From an uncultured Oscillospiraceae bacterium (lineage in GTDB: Bacteria; Bacillota; Clostridia; Oscillospirales; Oscillospiraceae): 41,312 nt of DNA. The position numbers and the translations under genes are program-made. Numbering within the stretch: the first letter of the stretch is position 1; each line of letters starts with the position of its first letter. The stretch lies in contig CALWOF010000007.1 in the NCBI GenBank assembly GCA_944382995.1, positions 1 through 41,312 of the forward strand. The letters are read 5' to 3'. This document shows, piece after piece, positions 33,565-41,312 of the stretch. The notes below the pieces were generated by a model that had not been told where the DNA came from, made no database searches, and saw only the letters and a list, made by a program, of their open reading frames with translations.

Positions 33565-34611
33565 TCAGTCGCCGTCCTCCCGGCGGTCCAGGAGCCTGCG
33601 CAGGGAGTCCAGCGCCTCGCTGAAGCGGGCGGCGCTGGCGGAGGGGTTGGCCCCCAGCAGACGCATGGCCTGCCGGTAGCGGTCGGCGGTGCGGGTGCGG
33701 ATGGCCGCCTCCCGGTCCCGAATGCGCTCCAGCAGCTTTTCCGTCTCCGCCCGGCGGGTCTCCAGGGCCTCGCCGGCCAGGTCCGTGGCGGACTCCAGGC
33801 GGGCCTGATAGTCCTCCAGCGCCTCCCGGATGCTGGACAGGGCGGAGAGCTTGGCAGCGGTGCGGCGGCGCAGGCCGTCCTCCCAGCGCTCCCGGCGCCG
33901 CCGGGCCCGGCGGTCCAGATCCTCCCGGAGCTGGCGGCGGGCTGCGTCCAGCCGCTCCTGGCGGAGCAGGCGCTCCACCTCCGTCCGCTCCCGGAATTTC
34001 CGCAGGTCATCCTCGGCAAAGGCGGAGTAGACCTCCACCCGCCGGGCGAGCCGCCGCAGATCCTCGTTCTCCTCGGTGAGACGGGTGAGGACCTCCCGCA
34101 GGTCCATGGCGGCCTGGAAGGAGCGGACCGCGTCCGCGGTGGTGACCACCGTCAGCACACAGGCCAGGGCGTCCGTCAGGAAGCCGGGCAGGGCCAGGAT
34201 CAGATCCTCCACCGGCGGGTGGAGGAAGCGCACCAGCAGGATGGAGAAGAAGCCCCAGGCCACGGAGCTGGTGAGGCAGATGTATCCGTGGAGATTGCAG
34301 GGCTGCTTGGAGTAGTCCCAGTACCGGACCTTGAAGAGAGCCTCCATGGCGGCGCCGGTGACATACTCCAGGGCCGTGGCGGCCAGCATCCCCAGCAGGA
34401 ACACCAGGGCGGGGTCCTCCCGCACCGGGATCACCGCCAGCAGGATGATGACAGCGCCGGTGCCGTAGATGGGCAGCAGGGGCCCCCGGAGAAAGCCCCG
34501 GTTGACCCATTGGCGCTTCCGGGCGGAGACGTAGCAGCACTCCCAGATCCAGCCGCAGAAGCTGTAGCAGAAGAAGAACAGGAGCCACTGTCCCAGGGTG
34601 TAGATGTACAT
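33565..34611 (-). CDS. CmpB-like membrane protein with long coiled-coil domain
   Basis: A 348-residue protein. The first 155 residues hold about five transmembrane helices with the hallmark GWIWECCYVSARKRQWVNRGF and LHGYICL blocks of the ABC_trans_CmpB (putative type IV permease) family. Residues about 165-345 form a highly charged Arg/Glu-rich helix, predicted coiled coil, not part of the basic family domain. No ATPase subunit is adjacent, so transport is not supported by context; a structural or sensory role is possible. AGGAGG stands before the ATG. Confidence 0.8.
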   Translation of the reverse strand: MYIYTLGQWLLFFFCYSFCGWIWECCYVSARKRQWVNRGFLRGPLLPIYGTGAVIILLAVIPVREDPALVFLLGMLAATALEYVTGAAMEALFKVRYWDYSKQPCNLHGYICLTSSVAWGFFSILLVRFLHPPVEDLILALPGFLTDALACVLTVVTTADAVRSFQAAMDLREVLTRLTEENEDLRRLARRVEVYSAFAEDDLRKFRERTEVERLLRQERLDAARRQLREDLDRRARRRRERWEDGLRRRTAAKLSALSSIREALEDYQARLESATDLAGEALETRRAETEKLLERIRDREAAIRTRTADRYRQAMRLLGANPSASAARFSEALDSLRRLLDRREDGD

Positions 34612-34634
34612 GGTACCTCCTCAGTCGATGAAAG

Positions 34635-34669
34635 GCCGCCCGCCCCGCCGGCAAGCCGGGGGACGGGCG
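34635..34669 (-). terminator. Terminator after the CNNM gene
   Basis: A GC-rich imperfect stem (CCGCCCG...CGGGCGG, with GCCGGC/GCCGG inside). On the minus strand CCTTTC follows. Confidence 0.65.
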
Positions 34670-34689
34670 GATCTTTTGCATGTCTGCGC

Positions 34690-35970
34690 TCAGCGGGCGG
34701 CGCCCTCCGGGGCGTCCTCCGGCTCCTCCGCCAGGGCCACCCGGACCTCCAGCACCCGGCGGTGGTCCACCTTGGTGACGGTGACGTCCAGCCCCTCCGC
34801 CTGGAAGTGGTCCCCCACCAGGGGCAGACGGCCCAGCTGGTCGATGACCCAGCCGGAGACCGTGCTGGCATCGCAGTCGCCCTTGACGGCGAACAGGTCG
34901 AAGAGGTCGGTGAGGTCCGCGCCGGCGGCGACCAGATAGCAGCCGTCCGCCTGCTTGCGGAAGGACTCCACCACCTCGTCGTGCTCATCCCAGATCTCGC
35001 CCACCAGCTCCTCCAGGATATCCTCCATGGTCAGCAGGCCCTCGGTGCCGCCGTACTCGTCCACCACGATGGCCATGTGGGTCTTTTTCTTCTGCAGCGT
35101 CCGCAGCAGGAGCCCCAGCTCCGCGTTGGCGGTGGTGTAGTGGACCGGCGTGATGCACCCGGAGATGCTGCTCTGCCCGTGGTAGCGGGCGGCGTTGAAG
35201 TCCTTTTCGTGGATGACGCCCACGATGTCGTCCACGTCCTTGTGGTACACCGGCAGGCGGGAGTAGCCGCTCTCCGCGAAGGTGGCGGCGATCTCCTCCA
35301 TGGTGGCGGAGTCCTCCACCGCCACGATGTCCACCCGGGGGGTGAGGATGTCCCCGGCCTCCAGGTCGCCGAACTCGATGGCGGAGCGGATCAGCTGGCT
35401 CTCGTGCTGGTCCAGGCCGCCCTCGTTCTCCGCCTCGGACACCATGGTGATCAGCTCCTCCTCGGTGATGCCGGGGTCCTCGGAGGGGCGGAAGATCAGG
35501 TTCAGCAGCTTCTTCCACTGGGAGAAGAGGAAGTTCAGCGGCCGCAGGATCAGCAGGAACACCCGGAGTATGGGGGCGGAGAACATGGCAAAGCCCTCCG
35601 CGTGCTCCTTGGCCAGGCTCTTGGGGGAGATCTCGCCGAAGATCAGCACCACCAGCGTCAGCACCACCGTGGAGATGGTGGGGCCGTACGCGGCGTACAG
35701 CTTGGTGAAGAGCACCGTGCCCACGGTGGACGCGGTGATGTTCACGATGTTGTTGCCGATGAGGATGGTGGAGATCAGCCGGTCGTAGTCGTCCGCCAGC
35801 TTCATGGCCAGCTGGGCCTTTTTGTCCCCGGCGTCGGCCCGGCTCTTCATCCGGATCTTGTTCATGCTGGAGAACGCGGTCTCCGTGGCGGAGAAATAGG
35901 CGGACATCGTCACGAGCACGACGATGGCTGCGATCATTGATATACTGGCACTGTCCATTGGGAAAATCAT
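34690..35970 (-). CDS. CNNM/CorC-HlyC family membrane protein
   Basis: A 426-residue protein starting at ATG 35970 (AGGAG 4 bases upstream). Residues about 8-165 are the CNNM (DUF21) membrane domain ([16 protein letters not shown] and [19 protein letters not shown]), followed by a CBS pair (about 205-325; [35 protein letters not shown]) and a CorC_HlyC domain at the C-terminus. The family is commonly annotated hemolysin, but evidence favours Mg2+/Na+ exchange or regulation of divalent ion efflux. Its leader contains an intrinsic terminator, consistent with conditional expression. Confidence 0.88.
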   Translation of the reverse strand: MIFPMDSASISMIAAIVVLVTMSAYFSATETAFSSMNKIRMKSRADAGDKKAQLAMKLADDYDRLISTILIGNNIVNITASTVGTVLFTKLYAAYGPTISTVVLTLVVLIFGEISPKSLAKEHAEGFAMFSAPILRVFLLILRPLNFLFSQWKKLLNLIFRPSEDPGITEEELITMVSEAENEGGLDQHESQLIRSAIEFGDLEAGDILTPRVDIVAVEDSATMEEIAATFAESGYSRLPVYHKDVDDIVGVIHEKDFNAARYHGQSSISGCITPVHYTTANAELGLLLRTLQKKKTHMAIVVDEYGGTEGLLTMEDILEELVGEIWDEHDEVVESFRKQADGCYLVAAGADLTDLFDLFAVKGDCDASTVSGWVIDQLGRLPLVGDHFQAEGLDVTVTKVDHRRVLEVRVALAEEPEDAPEGAAR

Positions 35971-36007
35971 CACACTCCTAAAAATTCAGCGGTTGAAAAC
36001 GCGAAAA

Positions 36008-36038
36008 GGGCAGTCTCACCCCTTGGGGCAGACTGTCC
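36008..36038 (-). terminator. Terminator within the CNNM leader (possible attenuator)
   Basis: Stem GGGCAGTCT (36008-36016) with AGACTGTCC (36030-36038), and CCCC/GGGG inside; on the minus strand it is followed by TTTT. It lies after the predicted promoter and 34 bases before the CNNM start. Confidence 0.7.
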
Positions 36039-36126
36039 TTCCAAAAAACGGATATGTATGGGTGGGCAACGGAGGTTCGTCCACGCGGTTTCACAGATCC
36101 TTCCCGGCCTGCGGGCCAAATGCTTA
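36039..36126 (-). ncRNA. Candidate structured leader RNA before the CNNM gene
   Basis: About 88 bases on the minus strand between predicted +1 and the terminator. It contains GGCC/GGCC (loop CGCA) and GTGGACG/CGT..CCAC pairings. No riboswitch class I know fits: the M-box and yybP-ykoY consensus elements are not found. It may be a novel leader or a small independent RNA. Confidence 0.35.
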
Positions 36127-36132
36127 TTTGTT

Positions 36133-36161
36133 AATATACCATAAAGGCGGCAGGGATGCAA
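36133..36161 (-). promoter_or_regulatory. Predicted promoter of the CNNM leader
   Basis: On the minus strand, -35 TTGCAT (36156-36161), 17 bases, extended -10 TGG with TATATT (36133-36138). Confidence 0.65.
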
Positions 36162-36196
36162 CACTTACTTTTTCACTGGGCCGCAGCGCGGAAAAA

Positions 36197-36219
36197 CCGC
36201 GGGGGATGCTCCCCCGCGG
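36197..36219 (-). terminator. Terminator of the DUF4015-type gene
   Basis: A perfect 9-bp stem CCGCGGGGG/CCCCCGCGG with loop ATGCT, followed on the minus strand by TTTTT. Confidence 0.88.
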
Positions 36220-36230
36220 CTGCGTTCGTC

Positions 36231-37286
36231 TCAGGTCCCGGATACGATCACAAAGCTGCCCTCCACGGACGGATCGTAGGCCGTCAGCTCCGCCGCGAAG
36301 TCCGTCGTGTCACTGGCGGCGGCCACCGCCGCCTCCAGCTGCGGGATGCGCTCCGCCGTGGTGGCGGCGCAGATCCGGTCCGCAAGAGGCGCGATGTCCG
36401 AGAGCACCAGACCGGCGGCCTCGTCCGCGCCGGAGAGGATCACCTCTTCCGGCAGCTGGATGGAGAGCGCCGTGCCGGTGTCCTCCAGGACGTCGTGCAT
36501 CTCCTCCAGAAACAGGCGGATGGATGCCGCCCGGTCAGCGCCGCCGTAGTCGATCTTGTCCAGCTTGCCCACAGTGGGGTAGCTCACATCCGTCAGCAGG
36601 ATCTCGTCAAAGCCCAGGGCCGCCAGCTCCTCCGCCAGACCCAGAAGGTACTGCCGGGCCGCCGTCTTGCCGGGGTCCAGCCAGTTCAGGTCGTTCCCGT
36701 CGTAGAAGATATACCCGCCGGTGTTCTTCAGGCCCATGCCCTCCACATCCGCCTTTGCGGCGATGGGGTCCAGGAAGCAGCTCACCCGGGCCACGGTGTA
36801 GGTGCCGCTCTCCGCGGCGGCGGCCAGAGCGGCGGCGGTATCCTCCGCCGTGTCCGCCGCGCCGGCGGGCGCCCGGTCGGTCGGGAAGCGGACATGTCCC
36901 TCCCGGTCCTTCACGGAGATGACCGCGGCGCCGCAGGCGGGCTGCGCGGCCAGCTCCGCCGTCGCCGCCTCCCAGCCCGACAGGGTCAGCGGCCCGTCCG
37001 GCAGGGAAAGGGCCGCCAGCCGGGGCGGTCCCTCCGGCTCCTGGATGGTGACCTGCACCTCATCCGGCGGGAGGGGCGTCTCCTCCTGCCCGGTGCTCTG
37101 CTGCTCCTGCCAGGGCAGCTCCACATGGGGATGGCCGTCCTCGTCGTAGACCACATAATTCTGCAGCCAGATCACAGCCACGGAGACCGCGATCACCAGC
37201 ACCAGCACCGCGATCAGCGCGATCCTGCCCCTGGACGTCCGGCCCCGGTAGCTGCGGTAGCCTCTGGTCCCGCCCATGTGTGTCAC
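36231..37286 (-). CDS. Putative glycoside hydrolase-like (DUF4015) membrane-anchored protein
   Basis: A 351-residue protein with a basic cytoplasmic N-terminus, a transmembrane anchor at about 22-42 (IALIAVLVLVIAVSVAVIW) and an extracellular domain. The latter has features of the DUF4015/putative glycosidase TIM barrel: VARVSCFLDPIAA, WLDPGKTAARQYLLGLAEELAALGFDEILLTDVSYP shown here in part, and LSIQLPEEVI. Substrate unknown, probably cell-wall or exopolysaccharide. It begins 23 bases after rpiB ends, so it is likely co-transcribed with rpiB. Confidence 0.7.
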   Translation of the reverse strand: MTHMGGTRGYRSYRGRTSRGRIALIAVLVLVIAVSVAVIWLQNYVVYDEDGHPHVELPWQEQQSTGQEETPLPPDEVQVTIQEPEGPPRLAALSLPDGPLTLSGWEAATAELAAQPACGAAVISVKDREGHVRFPTDRAPAGAADTAEDTAAALAAAAESGTYTVARVSCFLDPIAAKADVEGMGLKNTGGYIFYDGNDLNWLDPGKTAARQYLLGLAEELAALGFDEILLTDVSYPTVGKLDKIDYGGADRAASIRLFLEEMHDVLEDTGTALSIQLPEEVILSGADEAAGLVLSDIAPLADRICAATTAERIPQLEAAVAAASDTTDFAAELTAYDPSVEGSFVIVSGT

Positions 37287-37309
37287 CTCTTTTCCGAATG
37301 GGTCTGCGC

Positions 37310-37747
37310 TCAGTTCTCCAGGGCCATGATCTTGTCCACCCGGCGCTGATGGCGTCCGCCCTCGAACTCTGTGGTCAGGAAGACCTCCACCATCCGCTCG
37401 GCCAGGTTCTTGCCGGTGAAGCCCGCGCCGATGGCCATCATGTTGGCATCGTTGTGGCGGCGGGTCATCTCCGCCTCCAGGGGATCGGCGCAGTGGGCGC
37501 AGCGGATGCCCTTGATCTTGTTGGCGGTGATGGAGATGCCAATACCTGTGGTGCAGATGACGATGCCGCGGTCACACTCTCCGGAGGCCACGGCCCGGGC
37601 CGCGGCGGCGCCGAAGTCGGGGTAATCGCAGCTCTCCGGCGCATAGCAGCCGAAATCCTTGTACTCGTAGCCCAGCTTTTCCAGCAGCTGGATGATGTCG
37701 CACTTGAGGGCGTAGCCGCCGTGGTCGGAACCCAGAGCGATTTTCAT
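37310..37747 (-). CDS. rpiB: Ribose 5-phosphate isomerase B
   Basis: It interconverts ribose 5-phosphate and ribulose 5-phosphate in the pentose phosphate pathway. The 145-residue length fits the RpiB/LacAB family. Visible are the N-terminal GSDHGGYALK, the catalytic Cys65 in VICTTGIGISITANK and His98 in RRHNDANMM. GGAG lies upstream of the ATG. A strong promoter is at 37800-37828. Confidence 0.95.
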   Translation of the reverse strand: MKIALGSDHGGYALKCDIIQLLEKLGYEYKDFGCYAPESCDYPDFGAAAARAVASGECDRGIVICTTGIGISITANKIKGIRCAHCADPLEAEMTRRHNDANMMAIGAGFTGKNLAERMVEVFLTTEFEGGRHQRRVDKIMALEN

Positions 37748-37799
37748 GGTGATCGGTCTCCTTTACAAATCAACTCATCCCAGGTGGATGGATGGCTCT

Positions 37800-37828
37800 A
37801 TTATAGCCAGATATTCCCGAAATTGCAA
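37800..37828 (-). promoter_or_regulatory. Predicted sigma-A promoter of rpiB
   Basis: On the minus strand, -35 TTGCAA (37823-37828), 17 bases, -10 TATAAT (37800-37805), partly at the end of the upstream gene's 3' flank. Confidence 0.7.
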
Positions 37829-37829
37829 A

Positions 37830-38639
37830 TCACAATTCGTGCCACATCGGCGTGCCCCGCCGGAAGGTGCAAAAGCGTGTGAACCCACACGCGCGCAGAA
37901 GGGCCTGCCCCTCCCGGACGGCACAGCCCACCGCGCCGGGGCTGTGGGCATCGGTGCCCAGGGTGACGATCTCGCCCCCCAGCTCCCGGTACATCCGCAG
38001 CCACTTCCCGTCCGGCAGAGGGGTGTTGCCCCGGTTGGTGTTCAGCTCGATGCCGATGCCCTTGGGGATGATGGTGCGGAAGATGTCCTCCATCTCCGCC
38101 TCGAACCCGTCGAAGCTCGCGTGCAGCCCCCGGCCCTCATTCAGGTAGCGGAGAGGCAGAGTCAGATGGCCCAGCACCTGGAACCTTCCCCACTCCGCCA
38201 GCTTCCGCACCTGGCCCAGATAGTCGGCGAGACACGCGCGGGTCTCCCCCTCGTCCTTCGGAGAGAGGAAGTACAGGTCCCGTCCCCCCTGCCCTTCCGA
38301 CAGGGTGTGGATGGAGCCGATGGTGAAGTCCAGCTCCGGGGCCTTCGCCAGCATGGCCTCCATGCGCTCGGTGCCCCAGACGGCGTCCCCCAGCTCCGCC
38401 CCCAGGCGCAGCTGGATCCGGTCTCCGGCTGCCGCCCGGGCGGCGGCGAACTCCGCGGCCATGGGGGCCCAGTCATAGTCCGCCCGGGGCTCGGTGGTGC
38501 CGAAGCGGATGGGCTCCACGTGGTCGGTGAAGCAGAGCTCGTGAAGGCCCTGCCGGATGGCGGCCTCCGCCATCTCGGCCATGGATGCGGATGCGTCCGG
38601 CGACACCCGGGAGTGGACATGGTAGTCAGCCAGATACAT
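37830..38639 (-). CDS. PHP-domain histidinol-phosphatase-like protein
   Basis: A 269-residue protein from ATG 38639, with GAGG 6 bases upstream; a GTG at 38651 would overlap that site. Metal-binding PHP motifs are DYHVHS (5-10) and FTDHVEP (about 38-44), followed by LGAELGD and IGSIHTL, later LGHLTLP and LGTDAHSP. It resembles HisJ/HisK histidinol-phosphatases, the eighth step of histidine synthesis. No other his gene is near, so related phosphoesterase activity cannot be excluded. It starts 8 bases after dnaJ ends, suggesting co-transcription. Confidence 0.85.
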   Translation of the reverse strand: MYLADYHVHSRVSPDASASMAEMAEAAIRQGLHELCFTDHVEPIRFGTTEPRADYDWAPMAAEFAAARAAAGDRIQLRLGAELGDAVWGTERMEAMLAKAPELDFTIGSIHTLSEGQGGRDLYFLSPKDEGETRACLADYLGQVRKLAEWGRFQVLGHLTLPLRYLNEGRGLHASFDGFEAEMEDIFRTIIPKGIGIELNTNRGNTPLPDGKWLRMYRELGGEIVTLGTDAHSPGAVGCAVREGQALLRACGFTRFCTFRRGTPMWHEL

Positions 38640-38647
38640 GGTCCGCC

Positions 38648-39787
38648 TCACTTCTTGAACTTTTTGAAAAAGGGCTTCTGCCCGGAGGCCTCGTCCTCGC
38701 CCATGGCGGCGGCGAACTTCTTCAGAGCCTCCTTCTGCTCCTTGTTCAGGTTCCGGGGGGTCTCAATGTAGACGGTGACGTACTGGTCGCCCCGCCCCCG
38801 GCCGTTGATGGAGGGGATGCCCTTGCCCTTCAGGCGGAAGGTGGTGCCGGACTGGGTCCCCTCCGGCAGGGTGTACTTCACCTTGCCGTCGATGGTGGGG
38901 ATCTCCAGCTCCGCCCCCAGCACCGCCTGGGTGAAGGTGATGGGCGCCTCGCACAGGACGCTGGTGCCCTCCCGCCGGAACAGCTCGTGAGGCCGGACGG
39001 TGATGGTGATCAGCAGGTCCCCGGCGGGGCCGCCGTTCCGGCCGGCGTTGCCCTGGCCACGGATGGAGATGGTCTGGCCGTTGTCGATGCCCGCGGGGAT
39101 GCTGGCCTGGATGGTCTTTTTCTTCCGCATCATGCCGCTGCCCCGGCAGTCCTTGCAGGGCTGGTGGATGATGCGGCCCTTGCCGCCGCACTTGGGGCAG
39201 GGGGAGGAGGTGGCGAACACGCCCATGGGGGTCTGCCGCCGGACCTGGACTGTGCCGGTGCCGTGGCAGTCCGGGCACACCTCCGGCGACGTGCCGGGGG
39301 CGCAGCCGCTGCCGTGGCAGGTGTCGCAGGCCTCGTACCGCTCCACCGTGACCTCCTTCTCGCAGCCGAAGGCGGCCTCCTCAAAGCTGATGGTCACCGC
39401 CATGCGGATGCTCTCGCCCCGCTGGGGGGCGTTGGGGTTGGTGCGCCGGCCGCCGCCGAAGCCGCCGCCGAAGAAGCTGCCGAAGATGTCCCCCAGGTCG
39501 CTGAAATCGAAGCCCCCGTCGAACCCGCCGCCGAAGCCGCCGGCGCCGAAGTTGGGGTCCACGCCCGCGTGGCCGTACTGGTCGTACCGGGCCCTCTTGT
39601 CCGCGTCGGAGAGGACCTCATAGGCCTCGTTGACCTCCTTGAACTTCTCCTCCGCGGACTTGTCCCCGGGGTTCAGGTCCGGGTGGTACTTCCGGGCCAT
39701 CTTTTTATATGCCTTTTTGATCTCGTCCTCAGATGCCCCCTTGGACACGCCCAGGACCTCGTAGTAATCGCGTTTCTGTTCTGCCAT
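38648..39787 (-). CDS. dnaJ: Chaperone protein DnaJ
   Basis: The J-protein co-chaperone that stimulates DnaK ATPase and delivers unfolded clients. At 379 residues it is full length. The J-domain has HPD at 35-37, followed by a Gly/Phe-rich linker (about 75-115), four CxxCxGxG zinc motifs ([32 protein letters not shown]) and the C-terminal substrate-binding domains. It lies downstream of dnaK but separated from it by a palindromic repeat element. GGTGAGA precedes the ATG. Confidence 0.97.
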   Translation of the reverse strand: MAEQKRDYYEVLGVSKGASEDEIKKAYKKMARKYHPDLNPGDKSAEEKFKEVNEAYEVLSDADKRARYDQYGHAGVDPNFGAGGFGGGFDGGFDFSDLGDIFGSFFGGGFGGGRRTNPNAPQRGESIRMAVTISFEEAAFGCEKEVTVERYEACDTCHGSGCAPGTSPEVCPDCHGTGTVQVRRQTPMGVFATSSPCPKCGGKGRIIHQPCKDCRGSGMMRKKKTIQASIPAGIDNGQTISIRGQGNAGRNGGPAGDLLITITVRPHELFRREGTSVLCEAPITFTQAVLGAELEIPTIDGKVKYTLPEGTQSGTTFRLKGKGIPSINGRGRGDQYVTVYIETPRNLNKEQKEALKKFAAAMGEDEASGQKPFFKKFKK

Positions 39788-39802
39788 AGGATCTCACCTC
39801 TA

Positions 39803-39932
39803 TTCAGAGTGGAGAGTGAAGAGTTCAGAGTGAAGATATGGAATCCGCCGCAGGCGGACCATTTCAATCCGTCCGGCTCCGCCGGACTCCAAAATTTCCA
39901 CTCTCAACTCTCCACGCTTCACTCTTTTCAAC
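39803..39932. repeat. MITE-like imperfect palindrome between dnaK and dnaJ
   Basis: Outer arms are imperfect inverted repeats built from GAGTGGAGAGTGAA-like units (39807-39835) and their complements (39898-39926). Inner stems are TCCGCC/GGCGGA (39844-39858) and GTCCGGC/GCCGGAC (39871-39887). No coding content. Confidence 0.6.
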
Positions 39933-39941
39933 AGGCGCAGT

Positions 39942-39976
39942 GCCGCGCAGGCGGGGCGCTGCCCCGCCCGCGCGGC
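39942..39976 (-). terminator. GC-rich hairpin after dnaK
   Basis: Stem GCCGCGC then GGCGGGGC with GCCCCGCC then GCGCGGC (loop GCT), 20 bases past the dnaK stop. No T-run on the minus strand, so it may be an RNA-stabilising or partial stop. Confidence 0.5.
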
Positions 39977-39996
39977 CGCGTGACGTTTGTTTCTGC

Positions 39997-41312
<1,316 letters not shown>

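Noticed and set aside
36004..36161. CNNM leader as 6S RNA or M-box
   Set aside because: Ends do not pair as in 6S and the length is short; the conserved M-box blocks were not found. Left as unassigned.

Overview
The window looks like a piece of chromosome from a high-GC, anaerobic, gut-type Clostridia, most like the Oscillospiraceae (Flavonifractor/Oscillibacter relatives). The grounds are a GC-rich backbone, strong AGGAGG ribosome sites, an ECF sigma/DUF4367 pair, a short ACT-type phosphoglycerate dehydrogenase, paired DUF6487 zinc-ribbon genes, and GC-rich palindromes between genes. The assignment is inference from gene content; nothing here identifies a species.

Left backbone (1-8235): an ECF sigma factor with a membrane-anchored DUF4367 partner (cut by the left edge), class II fumarase, a secreted stalk-domain protein, the ribosome GTPase TypA/BipA, and divergently a D-3-phosphoglycerate dehydrogenase. 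At 8235 a tRNA-Arg(CCU) gene begins, but only its 5' part is present.

Mobile element (8267-27444, about 19.2 kb, visibly lower and patchier GC): it is bounded by a 16-bp exact direct repeat lying in the anticodon loop and 3' anticodon stem of the split host tRNA. The rest of that tRNA is at 27445-27473, next to its original terminator. Just inside the left boundary the element carries a complete tRNA-Arg(CCU) of different sequence, placed where the orphaned host tRNA promoter can transcribe it. Helically phased TTGCTAATA-type repeats at both ends look like integrase arm sites. The cargo is an AAA/DUF4143 ATPase; xis and a tyrosine integrase; three small unknown genes and a serine resolvase; a seven-gene minus-strand operon (HTH protein, PLD/SNF2-type helicase, DUF4391, a HEPN-like unknown, type III Mod, DUF2971, type III Res); a type I signal peptidase; a gene II/X-type Rep; and a Cys-rich small protein. 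It reads as an integrative mobilizable element with a phage-defence island.

Right backbone (27474-41312): mutY (probably leaderless), two small membrane proteins, two DUF6487 paralogues, thymidine kinase, a PflA-like radical SAM protein, a secreted unknown and a MATE exporter on the plus strand. A bidirectional terminator separates these from minus-strand genes: a CmpB-like membrane protein with a long coiled coil, a CNNM/CorC protein behind a terminator-containing leader, a DUF4015-type putative glycosidase, rpiB, a PHP phosphatase, dnaJ and dnaK (cut by the right edge). A MITE-like palindrome lies between dnaK and dnaJ.

Most unusual are the tRNA-swapping architecture of the element and the composition of its restriction-like operon.
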